This document shows, piece after piece, positions 32,800 to 43,399 of a stretch of DNA of 64,000 nt. Every line of letters begins with the position of its first letter. Position 1 is the first letter of the stretch. The notes under the pieces were generated by a model. The model did not search any database, was not told the DNA's origin, and saw only the letters and a list, made by a program, of their open reading frames with translations. The stretch is taken from assembly GCF_027943255.1 (NCBI RefSeq), contig NC_072895.1:73348001-73412000 (forward strand), written 5' to 3'. A program made the translations under genes and the position numbers. The DNA comes from Anastrepha obliqua (Eukaryota > Arthropoda > Insecta > Diptera > Tephritidae).

Positions 32800-33000
32800 A
32801 ATAGAAAAAGATTTCTCTTACATCGATAGCCCTGCGGCAGGCAATGCCAAACCTACGGTGTATTTCTGCCATGAAAAATGTCCCCATAAAAAATAATCTA
32901 CCATTCAGAGGCGGCATAAAATTGTAAATCCCTCGAACTTGTGGGAAAACATCAAGAAACACAAACACCCGAAAAAGAATTACGCGCCGATTATAAAAGG
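32800..33000 (+). mobile_element. tRNA-derived SINE, copy d (5'-truncated)
   Basis: It starts in the body (TGCGGCAGGCAATGCCAAAC), lacks the tRNA head, and ends AATTACGCGCCGATTATAAA, one base different from the family 3' end. No flanking duplication was identified. Confidence 0.75.
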
Positions 33001-33984
33001 CCAAGGAGTTTTTTAAATTTTAATTAAATTAAGCAAAATATTTACTGGAACTTCACCCCATCTTTTTGTTTATTTTATTTTTGTTTGTTTTCTCCTGCAT
33101 ATCCTTGCATTATGCTTGCTTTATGCAATCAACGTGTTTACCAGCATTCATTCATATAATTTTTTAATTCCAAATTTTATACCGAAGGAAATGATATTCA
33201 ACTGTACAACCCAAAAAAGAATAAATTATAAAAATAAAAAAGATAATAAAAGCTACAGCTCACAATAGTTGAATAGAACGTATAATTAATTCGGAAAATG
33301 TTGATGAAAATATAACCTTATAATCCGATGCTAGTTCTATTTACACTTTTTATTTGATTTTATTTTAGTTTTCGTTCTCATTGTATTATTCTGCTGGCTT
33401 TTCATTTTTATCATTTTTTTTTTATTTGTTTTGCTGAAATGCATAAGCGCATACCTGCTTTTCAAAAAATAAAATATAACAAAAATAAAATGCGGCAACT
33501 GGCATATTCGTCAGCGTCTCCCCTACCTTCAATTTGTATACGTGTTGGATAAACGGCCATAGCAGGACACATTATACGCCAAAAAAACAGAATTTTTGAT
33601 TTTAAATAAAAACAAAAATTATGCTGCCATATCTGGGAATTTTTTGAGCTCGATGAACAGGTTCAGCAATGCGCCGCACTGTGAAATAAAAATAAGATTT
33701 GGATGTTAGTAAGTGCAATTTTAATTTATCGGTTGCGTGGAAAGAGTAGGACTTATTTTATTTTTTCTAGTATGTACTATGGCCCGAAAATTAGTTTCGA
33801 ACAAAGATCTACGATCAAAAAATGGAAATAATTAGATATATGTAGTAAGGATATGGACTATTATAAAGCATTACCAACGCATCAATTTGGTTTTCTTAAG
33901 AAGCACGTAACTACAATCGTATTAACAACGAAACAGGATAAACATTTGAACAAATATTATATTTAGAATGTTGTTCGGCAATTG
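33001..33984. other. Intergenic, very AT-rich
   Basis: No gene or element was recognised. Confidence 0.4.
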
Positions 33985-34700
33985 TTTTCGACACATGACA
34001 AAGTTTAGCATGAACGGATTTTACATAAAATTGGCAAATTAATACCTTCAGACTTTCATAGCATCCCCAAGCCATATCTCTCTGACATGCTTACGGTAAG
34101 AGAAAACTATTTTATGAAAGAAGGATTTCCGATATTGGCTGGTGTTCCTCGGGAAACGTTAGTAGTTCAATTTTATACCACTCGCTTACATATGATATTC
34201 GCAGTAGAAATCATATCATTCCGCAATTAATGTCCCAAATTAGTGCTCAACAGAGGCAGTAAAAGTCTTACAATATCTCTGTAAGCTGTAGAGAAATGGG
34301 TTGGGAGCTGGCGAATTAAAGTGAATGAACAAAATTGTAATGCAAATGTTATTTTGAATAACGTGAATAGCGAAGATATGAATATTGAGTACCCAGACAG
34401 TTGCCTTACTATGAATATACGCTTTAACCTTATATTGGTCAATAAACTGAAAATCTGAATAAAAAAACTACAAACACTTTGTATATTTTTATACAACGCT
34501 ATTAGAAAGCCAACATGGATGTATGAATGTATGTCGGACACTGCCTCCATTATTCACAGTGATATCATACTAAGAGCGGTATCACCAGCGCCATGGTACG
34601 TCACAAAAAAAAAAACATGCACAAAGGGCTTCAAGTACCCGTGGTCGATGACTAAATCCAAAACAGAAAGCAAAATATCTAAAAAAATAGCAGATCCACC
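33985..34700 (+). pseudogene. Jockey-clade LINE RT remnant
   Basis: Several short Jockey-like RT segments occur in the expected order across frame changes: YLSDML-like sequence, AGVPRETL (where AGVPQGSVL belongs), VEKWVGSWRIKVNEQ, and then RKPTWMYECMSDTAS and APWYVTKKKT near the end of the RT-proximal region. The FADD catalytic segment is unreadable. It is an old and heavily deleted copy. Confidence 0.55.
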
Positions 34701-34959
34701 CGATCCACAATTGGCATATCATCGTACAACGAAAAAATTATGCCGTGTTAGATGGATATGCATATACCACAAAAAGCACACAAGCAGTTGAAAATGATTC
34801 AGATTTGAAAACTTACTGCTAGGCTTAAGCTAAGAAGAAAAGAAAAATATTCAATGTAAGTATTAGGGAATACAACTTTCTAGTGTTCTGCTGAATGTAG
34901 GCTACCAGAATACGTGCTTCGACGACTTGAACGCTTATGTCTGTATTTTTAGTCGAGTT

Positions 34960-36620
34960 AAAGTGACCAAATACAGCTTTGAAGTCGACGAAAAGATGGT
35001 GTGTGTCAATTCTCCTTTCATGGATTTCTTCCAAGATTTGGCGTATTGTGAATATCCAGGTCTAAAGCCACACTAATAAGGTCCAATCAGTTGCTTGATG
35101 GTGGGCTTCAGCCTTTCACACAGTACGCTCGTTAGAACCTTATAGTAATGTTTAGAAGACTAATCTCGCGATGATCGACACAGATTGCAGGATCACCCTT
35201 CTTATGGATTGGGCAGAGCACACATAAATTCCAATCGGCAGGCATGCTTTTATCCGACCATATTTTGTATAGAAGCTGATGCATGCACCTTACCAGCTTC
35301 TCGCCGCCATGTTTGAATTGCTCAGACGGCTGTCCGTCGGCGCCTGTAGATTTGTTGTTCCTTAGCCGCGTTATCGCTATTCTCACCTCGTCATGGTCGG
35401 GTAGCGGAACGGCAATTCCGTCGTCGACTATTGAGGTATCGGGATCTGATATGCGCAACTATCACTATTTAACAGGTTCGAGAAGTGTTCCCTCCATAAT
35501 TTAAGTATGCTCTGGATGTCAGTCACCAGATCGCCGTCTTTGTTCTTATAGGAAAACGCCACGGCCTTGAAACCTTCTGTAAGCCGCCGAACTTTCTGGT
35601 AGAGTTTTCGGGCATTGTTCCTATTGGCCAGCATCTCAAGCTCCTCGCACTGACGTATTTCGGTCTCTCGTTTCTTCTGTCGGATAATAAGTCTCTCTTC
35701 CTTTCGTAGCTCTCTGTAGCGATCCCATATGGCTCGCGTTGCGCCCGATCGCTGCGTGGATCTATAGGCAGCATCTTCTCTTTTTGGTGCAGCATAATAT
35801 TCCTCGTCGTACTAACTGTTTTTTTTTTCTGGCTCGCCGAAATCCGATTTCTTCTTCAGCGACGGTACGTAGAGAAATGTTGCTCCATTACTCGTAAATG
35901 ACGGATTGTTTTGCAGTACTCTCTGAGAGCAGGAGTGAGAGTCGAGTGGCGAATCTACTCGCTGATCAGGAGACAGTCACGTTGCTTGGTGAATTTTCTT
36001 ATGCTGGAATATGGTGCTGCAGACTACCATATTTTGCACCCCGGCGAAGTCGATTAGCTCCTGTCCGCTACCGAAAGTTTCATTGTGCAGGCTGAAATTT
36101 CCCGACTATGGGACCAAAGATTCCATCCTTGCGCACCCTGACGTTGAAGTCACCAAGCATGATTTTTATGTCGTGGCAGTGCTCATAGGAACATTCCTAG
36201 GCGCTCATAGAAAGGATCTTTGGTCGCATCGTTTTTCTTTTCCGTCGGGGCGTGAACGTACTTATATGAGTGAGATATTGAAGAACGTCACTATGATGCG
36301 GATTATAGCGACACGCACATCCACCGGAGTGAATAACAGTACTTGGCGACGATGTCTCTATCCCACAACAAATCCGAACACTGAATTCGTGCTCCTTTAC
36401 ATGGCAACTGTAGTAGAAATCGCAAGGTCTAATACTCTTCTTGCCTTGTCTCGTCCATCGCATCTCTTGAATGGCAGTGATGTTAGCCTTTACTCTCACG
36501 AGAATATCAACCAACCGGGCAGAGGCATCTTGTGTGCCTTCAAATCACAGTCCTTAGTTCGTTTGCAGGTGTCGTCATCAGAATAAGCAGTTTCCATCCG
36601 AGGCTTTGTTGCCGTTTTTA
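34960..36620 (-). mobile_element. RTE-like LINE, copy 2 (endonuclease and front of RT)
   Basis: This minus-strand copy complements copy 1 at 17580-19395. It carries the AP-endonuclease region (36620 to about 35890), the linker and RT motifs 0-3, and breaks off right after HLFVDFKAVF at about 34965. The overlap region (35634-35000) is clearly the same family as copy 1. Its 5' side adjoins a tandemly duplicated leader at 36658-36845. Confidence 0.8.
34966..36514 (-). pseudogene. RTE-like LINE ORF: APE endonuclease and partial RT
   Basis: The endonuclease begins around VDILVRVKANITAIQEMRWT, where the E of QEMRW is a catalytic metal-binding residue in APE-type nucleases. Further endonuclease blocks follow in shifting frames (HEFSV, and on the complement of 36100-36170 a LGDFN-like region). 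After a break come EELEMLANRNNARKLYQKVR, LWREHFSNLLNSD, DEVRIAITRLRNNKSTGADG, ICVDHREISLLNI and RRIDTHHLFVDFKAVF. Stops and frameshifts are numerous, and the YADD half of the RT is missing. Confidence 0.75.
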
Positions 36621-36657
36621 TTGTTGAAAGATTTATTCGTGGCGGGTCCCAAACCCA

Positions 36658-36845
36658 GCGCACAACCAGATATCTTGGGGTGCTTCGCCTTCTTAAATTA
36701 GCTCGCTCTCAAACGGATGTTCGGGAACAGGCCAAGGAATACTTGAGCGAAGGCCGGAAACACAGCGCGCAACCAGATATTCTGGGGTGCTTCGCCTTCT
36801 TAAATTAGCTCGCTCTCAAACGGATGTTCGGGAGCGAGCCAGAGG
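36658..36845. repeat. 107-bp-period tandem duplication at the RTE 5' side
   Basis: A unit of about 78 bp beginning GCGCACAACCAGATAT occurs at 36658-36735 and again at 36765-36842 with few differences (unit start GCGCGCAACCAGATAT). Each unit contains GGGGTGCTTCGCCTTCTTAA and CTCAAACGGATGTTCGGGA. It may be a repeated leader or promoter unit of the RTE-like LINE. Confidence 0.8.
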
Positions 36846-37880
36846 GCCAAGAGCGGAAGTTGTGAACTGCTTGAACCATATGCACAAGAATCGTCATGAC
36901 CACTCCCAAGTGAATGGCAATCAGGGACTTTCTCCACTTGCGTGGACTTCTGCACACGGAACCATACTCCTTTGTGAATTTTTACTCTACCGAAATTAAC
37001 CATGGGCATATTTTCCGTATTGATTTATATCTGGCAGTTAAGTTGAATTTTTATCTTCCGTGTATTAAAACACTTATGGTAGAGTTTTATGACATTTGAC
37101 TAAACTTTCCAATGTTACGCTCCCTAGTGGGAGGTTTTAAGCAAAATAAATACCAAAAATTAACTTCTCGTACCCAAAAACCGCAAACATAGATTTTCTG
37201 CCAAAAAAATTCACCTCCAAAAACAAATTAAAAAGAATTGGCGGGGTATTAATAAATAAAATCAATTAGTTTTGGCCCACCTTAATATACGTATATCTAA
37301 CAATACGTAGATATAATTAGATAAATAAGATCCAGTTTTGAAAAATCTCAACTATAGGGATGAAACCCCCATTGAAATTGATACAAAATTATAACTGATC
37401 TAGGGGAAGTGGTGGGAATGAAATTGAATGAATTTTAGTAAAAATTACAATATTTTTTATATATTTTTCAGTCGCGTAATGCAGCAGATTAATATTGGAA
37501 ACTCATAAAAAATCAGAACTATAGGAAGCCCCTTTATAGTGGGCTTAAATTTGTGCAAATGTAGACGCACACACACACAGAGCAAATACACAAATAGCGA
37601 AGCAGGAGCGATTTTCAGCGAAATGGGCAGAAACTAAACTAACTAAAAATAAAAAAAGAATAAAAATTCAAGCAAAACCGGTGAAAGCCACAAAAATGTC
37701 GAATTAATTTTATAATAAAGTAAGTGAGCGAAAAACTGAAAAGTGCAGTCTTTTATTATCCAGCAATAATTGCTGGCAGTTGTTGCTGGGTTTCTGTGAT
37801 ATGCGGCATTACGACACTGCGCAGACAGTATGGTTTTGTTGAAAGTTGTGAGGAATTCATTTTTGTATTTGTATTTTAGG
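36846..37880. other. Intergenic, no gene seen
   Basis: AT-rich DNA after the RTE leader, with a CA run at about 37565-37580. Nothing else was recognised. Confidence 0.4.
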
Positions 37881-39059
37881 CACCTAGGCTGAAAAGTCCT
37901 GGGCCTAACACAGAAAAACGCTTTTTTTGTTCAAAATTAGCTTTATTCATCAACACTTCAAGGCTCTAACATTTCAATTCCACTTTTGTAGAACAATTTA
38001 TCTTTTGCCTCAAAATAGACCTCAGTTTCAGCGATAACCTCTGCATTCGAGTGAAATCTCTTACCGGCGAGCATTTTTTAGGTTTGCGAACAGAAAGTCG
38101 CTGGGAGCCAAATCTGGTGAATACGTTGGATGTTGGAGCAATTCGAAGTCCAATTCATGTAGTTTTGCTATTGTTTTCATTGACTTGTGACTCTCTTGTA
38201 CTTGGTAGACAGTGAGCTAACGCGACATCCACTTTGAACAGAGCTTTCTCATAGTCAAATGGTCATGCAACATAAATTCAACACGTTCTTTTGATGTCTT
38301 TACGATGTCAGCTAACTCACGCAACCTCACTTTTCGATCATTCAAAACGGAATGGCTTTTTTTGATGCTTTCAGGTGTTACCGACTCATTTGGACGTGTC
38401 TCTACGACCACGTTTGAAGTCAGCAAACCATCGCTTTATTGTTGCTTCTGATGGAAAGAGGTCCCCATAATACCTGTCAAGCCATTAATTTGCTTGAACG
38501 GTATTTTCCCTCATCAAAAAGCGGTGTAAAATTAAAGCACAAATTCCTGTTTATCTATTGTTTTCAAAATAACAAAAGTAGTGCCACTCTTAGCACAATA
38601 ACTCACGAATTAATGAATAGAATATCATGAATATTAAAAAATTTTAACAGCTGTCTTTTTAAGGTTAGTACTAAATGAAAAAACCGTGAATACAATAAAA
38701 CTAGTGCCATATATGTGTTATAATACGTTCACATATGCATTAGTCACCTATAAATCCACTAAAGTAATCTACCCGTTCACATATGGCTGATTACCTGCAC
38801 AATTGACAATCAGCTGTCAATACTGCTTTGAGAGGTTTTTCTTCATAGAAATTATTTTGGTGGAATGTTTCGGTGTTTTTGGTTTCTTTAATTATTATAA
38901 CCGATATGAAAAAAATACAAGGAGAAAGAATAGCAATTATGTGACGTGTACTGAGGTTGCAAAAAATTATGGCAGCAATACGCATGCGAAATTCTATATT
39001 ACATTGTATAATATAATAACAGGTCAAATCGTTTATGGACACACGTAAGTGATTGTGTT

Positions 39060-39905
39060 TGTTTTTGTTTTTATTAGTGAATATAATAAAATTTATCGCG
39101 CGCTTCTCCGACCTTATGGTCAGTTTAATTGACCCACTGAAGTGGCTATTCGAGCTATTGTGACTAAATTTAGAACCAAATTTACATTATTGGACATCAA
39201 ACCCCCAACACGCTTACGTAGAGTGCGAACTGAAGAAAATATCGCAGCTGTATCGGCCAATGTTAATGATGACCATCAATTCTCGATTCGTCGCCGTTCG
39301 CAGCAATTGGGCCTCTGCTACTTAACAACGTGGAAAATTTTGCAAAAGGATTTAGGTGTGAAGCCTTTCAAAATACCGCTGGTGGAAGAATTGAAGCTGA
39401 ACGACCTACCGCAACGCAGAATTTTTGGTGAATGCGCTCTTGGAAAGTTGGCCGAAGATCCACTTTTTTATCGAAAAATTTGTTCAGCTACGAAGCTCAA
39501 TTTTGGATCAATGGGTACGTAAATAAGCAGAATTGTCGATTTTTGAGTGAAGATCAGCCAGAAGAATTGCAAGAGCTACCAATTATTTCATTTTATTTTT
39601 TGTGGGGCTATGTTAAAGCTCATGTCTATTCAGACAAGCCTGCTTTAATTAACGCATTGGAAGACAACATTAAAGCATTTATATGCAAGATACCGGCCGA
39701 AACATTGGAAAGGGTATGCCAAAATTGGACTAAGCGGATGGACCCTTTGAAGCGCAGTCGCGGTCAACATTTGCATGAAATAATCTTCAAACATTAATTT
39801 ATATGGACTGCACTATCGATTTAAATAAAAATGTCATGCATTTTTCTGAATTTTACGTGTGTTTTTTTGAAAAACTTTCCTGTAGCTCTTAAAAAATCAC
39901 CCTTT
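39060..39905 (+). pseudogene. DD41D mariner remnant inside the Harbinger element
   Basis: The open N-terminal part (39142-39522) has the HTH region and linker (RRVRTEENIAAVSANVNDDH, RRRSQQLGLCYLTTWKILQK). After a frame change, YEAQFWINGYVNKQNCRF covers the first-D region, with the D-E replaced by YE. A deletion joins EDQPEELQELP to FYFLWGYVKAHVYSDKP, removing the second and third D. The C-terminus RGQHLHEIIFKH is intact. Its 3' terminus appears as AAATCACCCTTTATA at about 39895. Confidence 0.8.
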
Positions 39906-39964
39906 ATATAAGTTCGATGAAAATATTTACCTTAATTTTTCAAAGGTATAGGCTTATGTATATA

Positions 39965-40380
39965 CATGTTGGGGCACCCGGCCGCTGCAATGATTCTCGA
40001 ATTTTCGAGCAGTCGTTATTAATGAAAATTCTTCAAATTCTCTTCTCAGCGAGAATACGAAACCAATTTTTGGTATAAATGTTCCAGTCGTTGTGCTAGG
40101 AGACTCAGCGTTTCGCTTTACCGAGTTTCTAATGAAGCCTTACCCTTACAACTCAACGGCCGGATACAGCGAAAAGATTTTTAATTACCAACTTTCCAAG
40201 TCTAGAAGAGTAGTAGAGAATGTTTTCGGTCACTTGAAAGCAAGGATTAGAAGAATTGGTAAAGGCACTGATAATGACATCAAAAATTTATCGTCAATAA
40301 TAAAATGTTGCTGTATTTTGCACAATTTTGTAAATGAACGTAATGATAGCATTAACAACAAATGGATCCATTTCTCTTGA
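39965..40380 (+). pseudogene. Harbinger transposase (DDE_4) C-terminal part
   Basis: This is a nuclease of the PIF/Harbinger type. The frame shows VGAPGRCNDSRIFEQSLLM (the second catalytic D in NDSR), then after a shift VPVVVLGDSAFRFTEFLMKP, and then SKSRRVVENVFGHLKARIRR with the catalytic E in RVVEN. It ends with CCILHNFVNERND, the usual C-terminal block. The upstream part with the first D and the separate Myb-like protein are not visible, probably displaced by the mariner at 39060-39905. The element is therefore non-autonomous. Confidence 0.82.
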
Positions 40381-40504
40381 CGAGAACACAAAGCCTTTTG
40401 TCGCCGTTTCCACGGCCATGTCATCATATACATGCGTATTTCTTTTGCAGCCTCGTAGTTGTGGCAGCTTCTCCTCCCACAACTCCAAAAGAAACTCTCT
40501 ATAC

Positions 40505-43028
40505 CAGTGGTCGCCAACCTTTTCAATGTGTTGAGCTACTTTCAAGATTTTGAAATAAACAGCGAGCTACTTGCACAAGCCAAGATAAATTAAATAATAC
40601 ACAGTTATATTCGACATACAATACATGTATTTATTTTACTAAAATACGTTCTATATATAATAAACTTATGACTTATAGTGCTTATACTTATGCATAACTA
40701 CATCCATTTTCACACCTATCAATCGTAACAAAATTTTTTGCAGTCATAATGGCAAATCACAAGTGACTTAAAAAAACAACAAAACAGTAATAGTACATTA
40801 TTATATAAATAAAATATGGGCAGATAAAAAGAGCATATTTAATGAGAAGGTTGACATTCTGACTCATCGATAATATTTTTAATATTTGCAGTATAATTTG
40901 ATACAGTCATTCGAATATAGTTATCCAAATGTATATCTGTAAGCCGATTGCGGTATTTATTTTTAATAAATTTCATATTGGAAAAAGAAGATTCACAAAA
41001 ATAAGTTGAACTGAATAACGCTTTCACTTTCAACGCAACACGACATAAAACTGAATACTTATCTTTACTTACTAAAGTCCATATACATTTTGTATTTGAA
41101 CCTAAAGATTTTAAGGTCAAGTCCCTTTGAAAAGCAATCAGTTCCATTTCTGTCACAGCAATGTCTTCGCTAAAGTTGTTCATAACACAAGTTGCAAACT
41201 GTTGTATATCAATGTCCATGAAGGGTGAAACAACAAATTGCGTCACTAAAGCAATTTTGCTGAAATCCTTGAAACGATTTTTGAAGTTTTCCTTCAAGTT
41301 AGAAAATATTTCCATATGATATTTACTGTCATAGGGCTCTAATAGATTTTTGGATATCTTTTCGGAAAGAATAAGAAAATGCTCAGTATCGCGGTTTTTT
41401 AGGTTTTGTTCCCAAAATTCAAGTTTTGTAATAAATGCATTTATATCAGAAATCATTTACGCTAAATATTTATCCCTGTCTTGAAGCTGCAAGTTAAGCT
41501 CATTTAATTTCTCTGTAATGTCCACAAGAAAACCAAAATCTCTGAGCCAAGTCGAATTTTCCAGTTCAGGAATCGGTTCATCGCGTTCTTTGAAAAATTG
41601 GAGTATAGCAGGCAGGACATCATTGAAACGTTTAAGCACTCGTCCTCTGCTTAACCATCGCACTTCAGAGTGAAGAAGTAGCTCTCCGTATTGACAGTCA
41701 ATTTCATCAGCGAAGGTTTTAAATAATCTTCTTTGTAACGCTTGAGCTCTAATCTTGTTCACAATTTTCACCACCAGTTTCATAACGTTGTTCAAGTTTA
41801 GAAAATTTCCACATAATGCTTGCTGATGTATAATACAGTGGTAACTAAGAAATTGTGGAAAACCACCACGAGCCCCTTATCACAACCCACCATAGCTGGA
41901 GCACCGTCAGTTGTCAGGCCTACCATTTTTGATATTGGAATTTTCTCAGAAGAGATGAGATTTTTTAAATGAGAAAACAGCTCTAGCCCAGTAGTATGTC
42001 CTTTGAGTGGAATAAACTTCAAAAGATCTTCTTTAATTGTAAAATCACTAAAAGCCATCCTGACAAATGTGGCCATCTGTGAGGTGTCAACTACATCTGT
42101 TGATTCATCCAGTTGCAGTGAAAAATAAATACAGTTATCTAAGTCACTTCTTAACTGTAAAAAAATATCATTGCTCATTACTTCTACTCGCCTCATCACT
42201 GTATTCGCAGAAAGTTGCATAGATTTTATAGCAGACACTATTTCGTCTTTATTTCTAAAGTTGGCGAATAAAGAATCTGCAGCTTCCAAAAATGCTTGTT
42301 TTATGATTTCCCCGTCTTCATAAGGTTTTTTCTTTTGTGCAATTATCTAGGAAACACGATAAGATGCTTCAGTTGCAGCCTTATTTTTGTCGATTGTTTT
42401 CAAAAATATTGACTGTTGTCCAATTAACTGGATTTTTAAATGTTTGAGTTTTTCTTTTCCGGTGGCAGAATTTAACGGGAATGCCTTCTCAAAAATCGAA
42501 TGTACAAGTTTATGATGCCTCTCAATATTTCCTTTTTTAGGAACTGACACAGATGTATTACATAACAAACAAACACTTTTGTCTTTAACTTCTGTGAAGA
42601 AGTATTGTTCTTCCCATTCCGAATGGAAATGGTATGTCTTCGCCTTCTTACTACTGCTTGCCATAATGTTTTGAACTCTAACCCAACCGCTGCACGCAGA
42701 ACGTTGATAATACCGTTCAGTATTAAACTGAGCGCAATGTCGACGTGCATTGCGTATATATAAAGCCAAAAAATTCTCGAACACACTAATCGGTTCCAGC
42801 CGATCCTAGAACGGAGACGAGACTTCGCGTCGTGTTTGTCGGCGCGAAATCGCTTACCGCAGTGTTGCCGCTGTTTATCTATTTATTATAAAAATTTCTG
42901 AAATTTGCTATTGTAATACTGGTATGATTTTCAGACTTTTGGATTTTTTGCAACGTGAGCAGCGCGAGCTACCACAATTGCCTTTGCGAGCTACCGGTAG
43001 CTCGCGATCGACGGGTTGGCGACCACTG
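40505..43028 (-). mobile_element. hAT transposon, complete, 2524 bp
   Basis: Perfect 15-bp inverted ends CAGTGGTCGCCAACC lie at 40505-40519 and 43014-43028 (inverted). They are flanked by an exact 8-bp duplication CTCTATAC (40497-40504 and 43029-43036), the hallmark of hAT insertion. The element carries one transposase gene on the minus strand. It sits inside the Harbinger element and is therefore the younger of the two. Confidence 0.95.
40839..42664 (-). pseudogene. hAT transposase with BED-like finger, three lesions
   Basis: The ATG at 42664 begins MASSSKKAKTYHFHSEWEEQ. A zinc finger follows, CLLCNTSVSVPKKGNIERHH with KLVH (C-x2-C-x14-H-x4-H). The RNase H-like core has SLQLDESTDVVDTSQMATF and LTTDGAPAMVG, with the catalytic Ds intact. 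The C-terminal dimerisation block contains LFSSTYFCESSFSNMKFIKN. Total length is about 608 codons, normal for the family. The lesions are TAG after SYRVS (about 42347), a one-base loss at about 41847 before YHCIIHQQALC, and TAA after DKYLA (about 41457). It resembles the hAT transposases from which ZBED5- and GTF2IRD2-type vertebrate genes derive (from memory). Confidence 0.9.
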
Positions 43029-43399
43029 CTCTATACCAATGTGATCGCGTTTTTCTATAAAATGAATCCATAATTAATTATATTTACCAAAAATTTTATT
43101 AGAATTATGTTTACAGACCTGTTCTTTTGCCGGCATCCATTTCATTTAGTTCTTATTTTGATGTTTCTCCTTACATTCGTAATAATAGTTATCGATAACA
43201 CAGAAAACACAGGGTTGTATTCCTGAAATTATCGTAATTATCTAGGATTATTTTATAATTTCAGATTTTGGGAGAGAAATTTTGTATGGGAAATCTCGCT
43301 TTTTAATCACGGATTTTGAGTTAAGCGCGAAAAAGTAGATCATCTACTTATATGTGAACGTATTATTAGTCTGGAACTTTTCAGCCCATGTTTTATATA

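Larger units (their letters stand above)
38721..43365 (+). mobile_element. PIF/Harbinger element, itself hosting a hAT and a mariner
   Basis: Perfect 16-bp inverted ends TAATACGTTCACATAT lie at 38721-38736 and 43350-43365 (inverted). They are flanked by the 3-bp duplication TTA (38718-38720 and 43366-43368), the target typical of PIF/Harbinger. Inside are a partial Harbinger transposase (about 39965-40380), a DD41D mariner remnant (39060-39905) and a complete hAT element (40505-43028). Without the hAT and its duplicated 8 bp, the Harbinger is about 2.1 kb. Confidence 0.88.
37881..43396 (-). mobile_element. Irritans-type mariner split by a Harbinger insertion
   Basis: This is a second copy of the mariner family seen at 8409-9288. 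Its left end reads CCTAGGCTGAAAAGTCCTGG (about 37883). Its right end lies far away at 43369-43396 (GTCTGGAACTTTTCAGCCCA). The element is continuous if 38721-43365 and one TTA are removed. The transposase remnant (about 38550-37960 minus) keeps the HTH region (KVRLRELADIVKTSKERVEF), lacks the first- and second-D segments and ends near SPDLAPSDF. It is non-autonomous. Confidence 0.8.

Noticed and set aside
36011..36586. 191-codon open frame on the plus strand
   Set aside because: It is antisense to the endonuclease region of the RTE-like LINE, and the real coding signal is on the minus strand.
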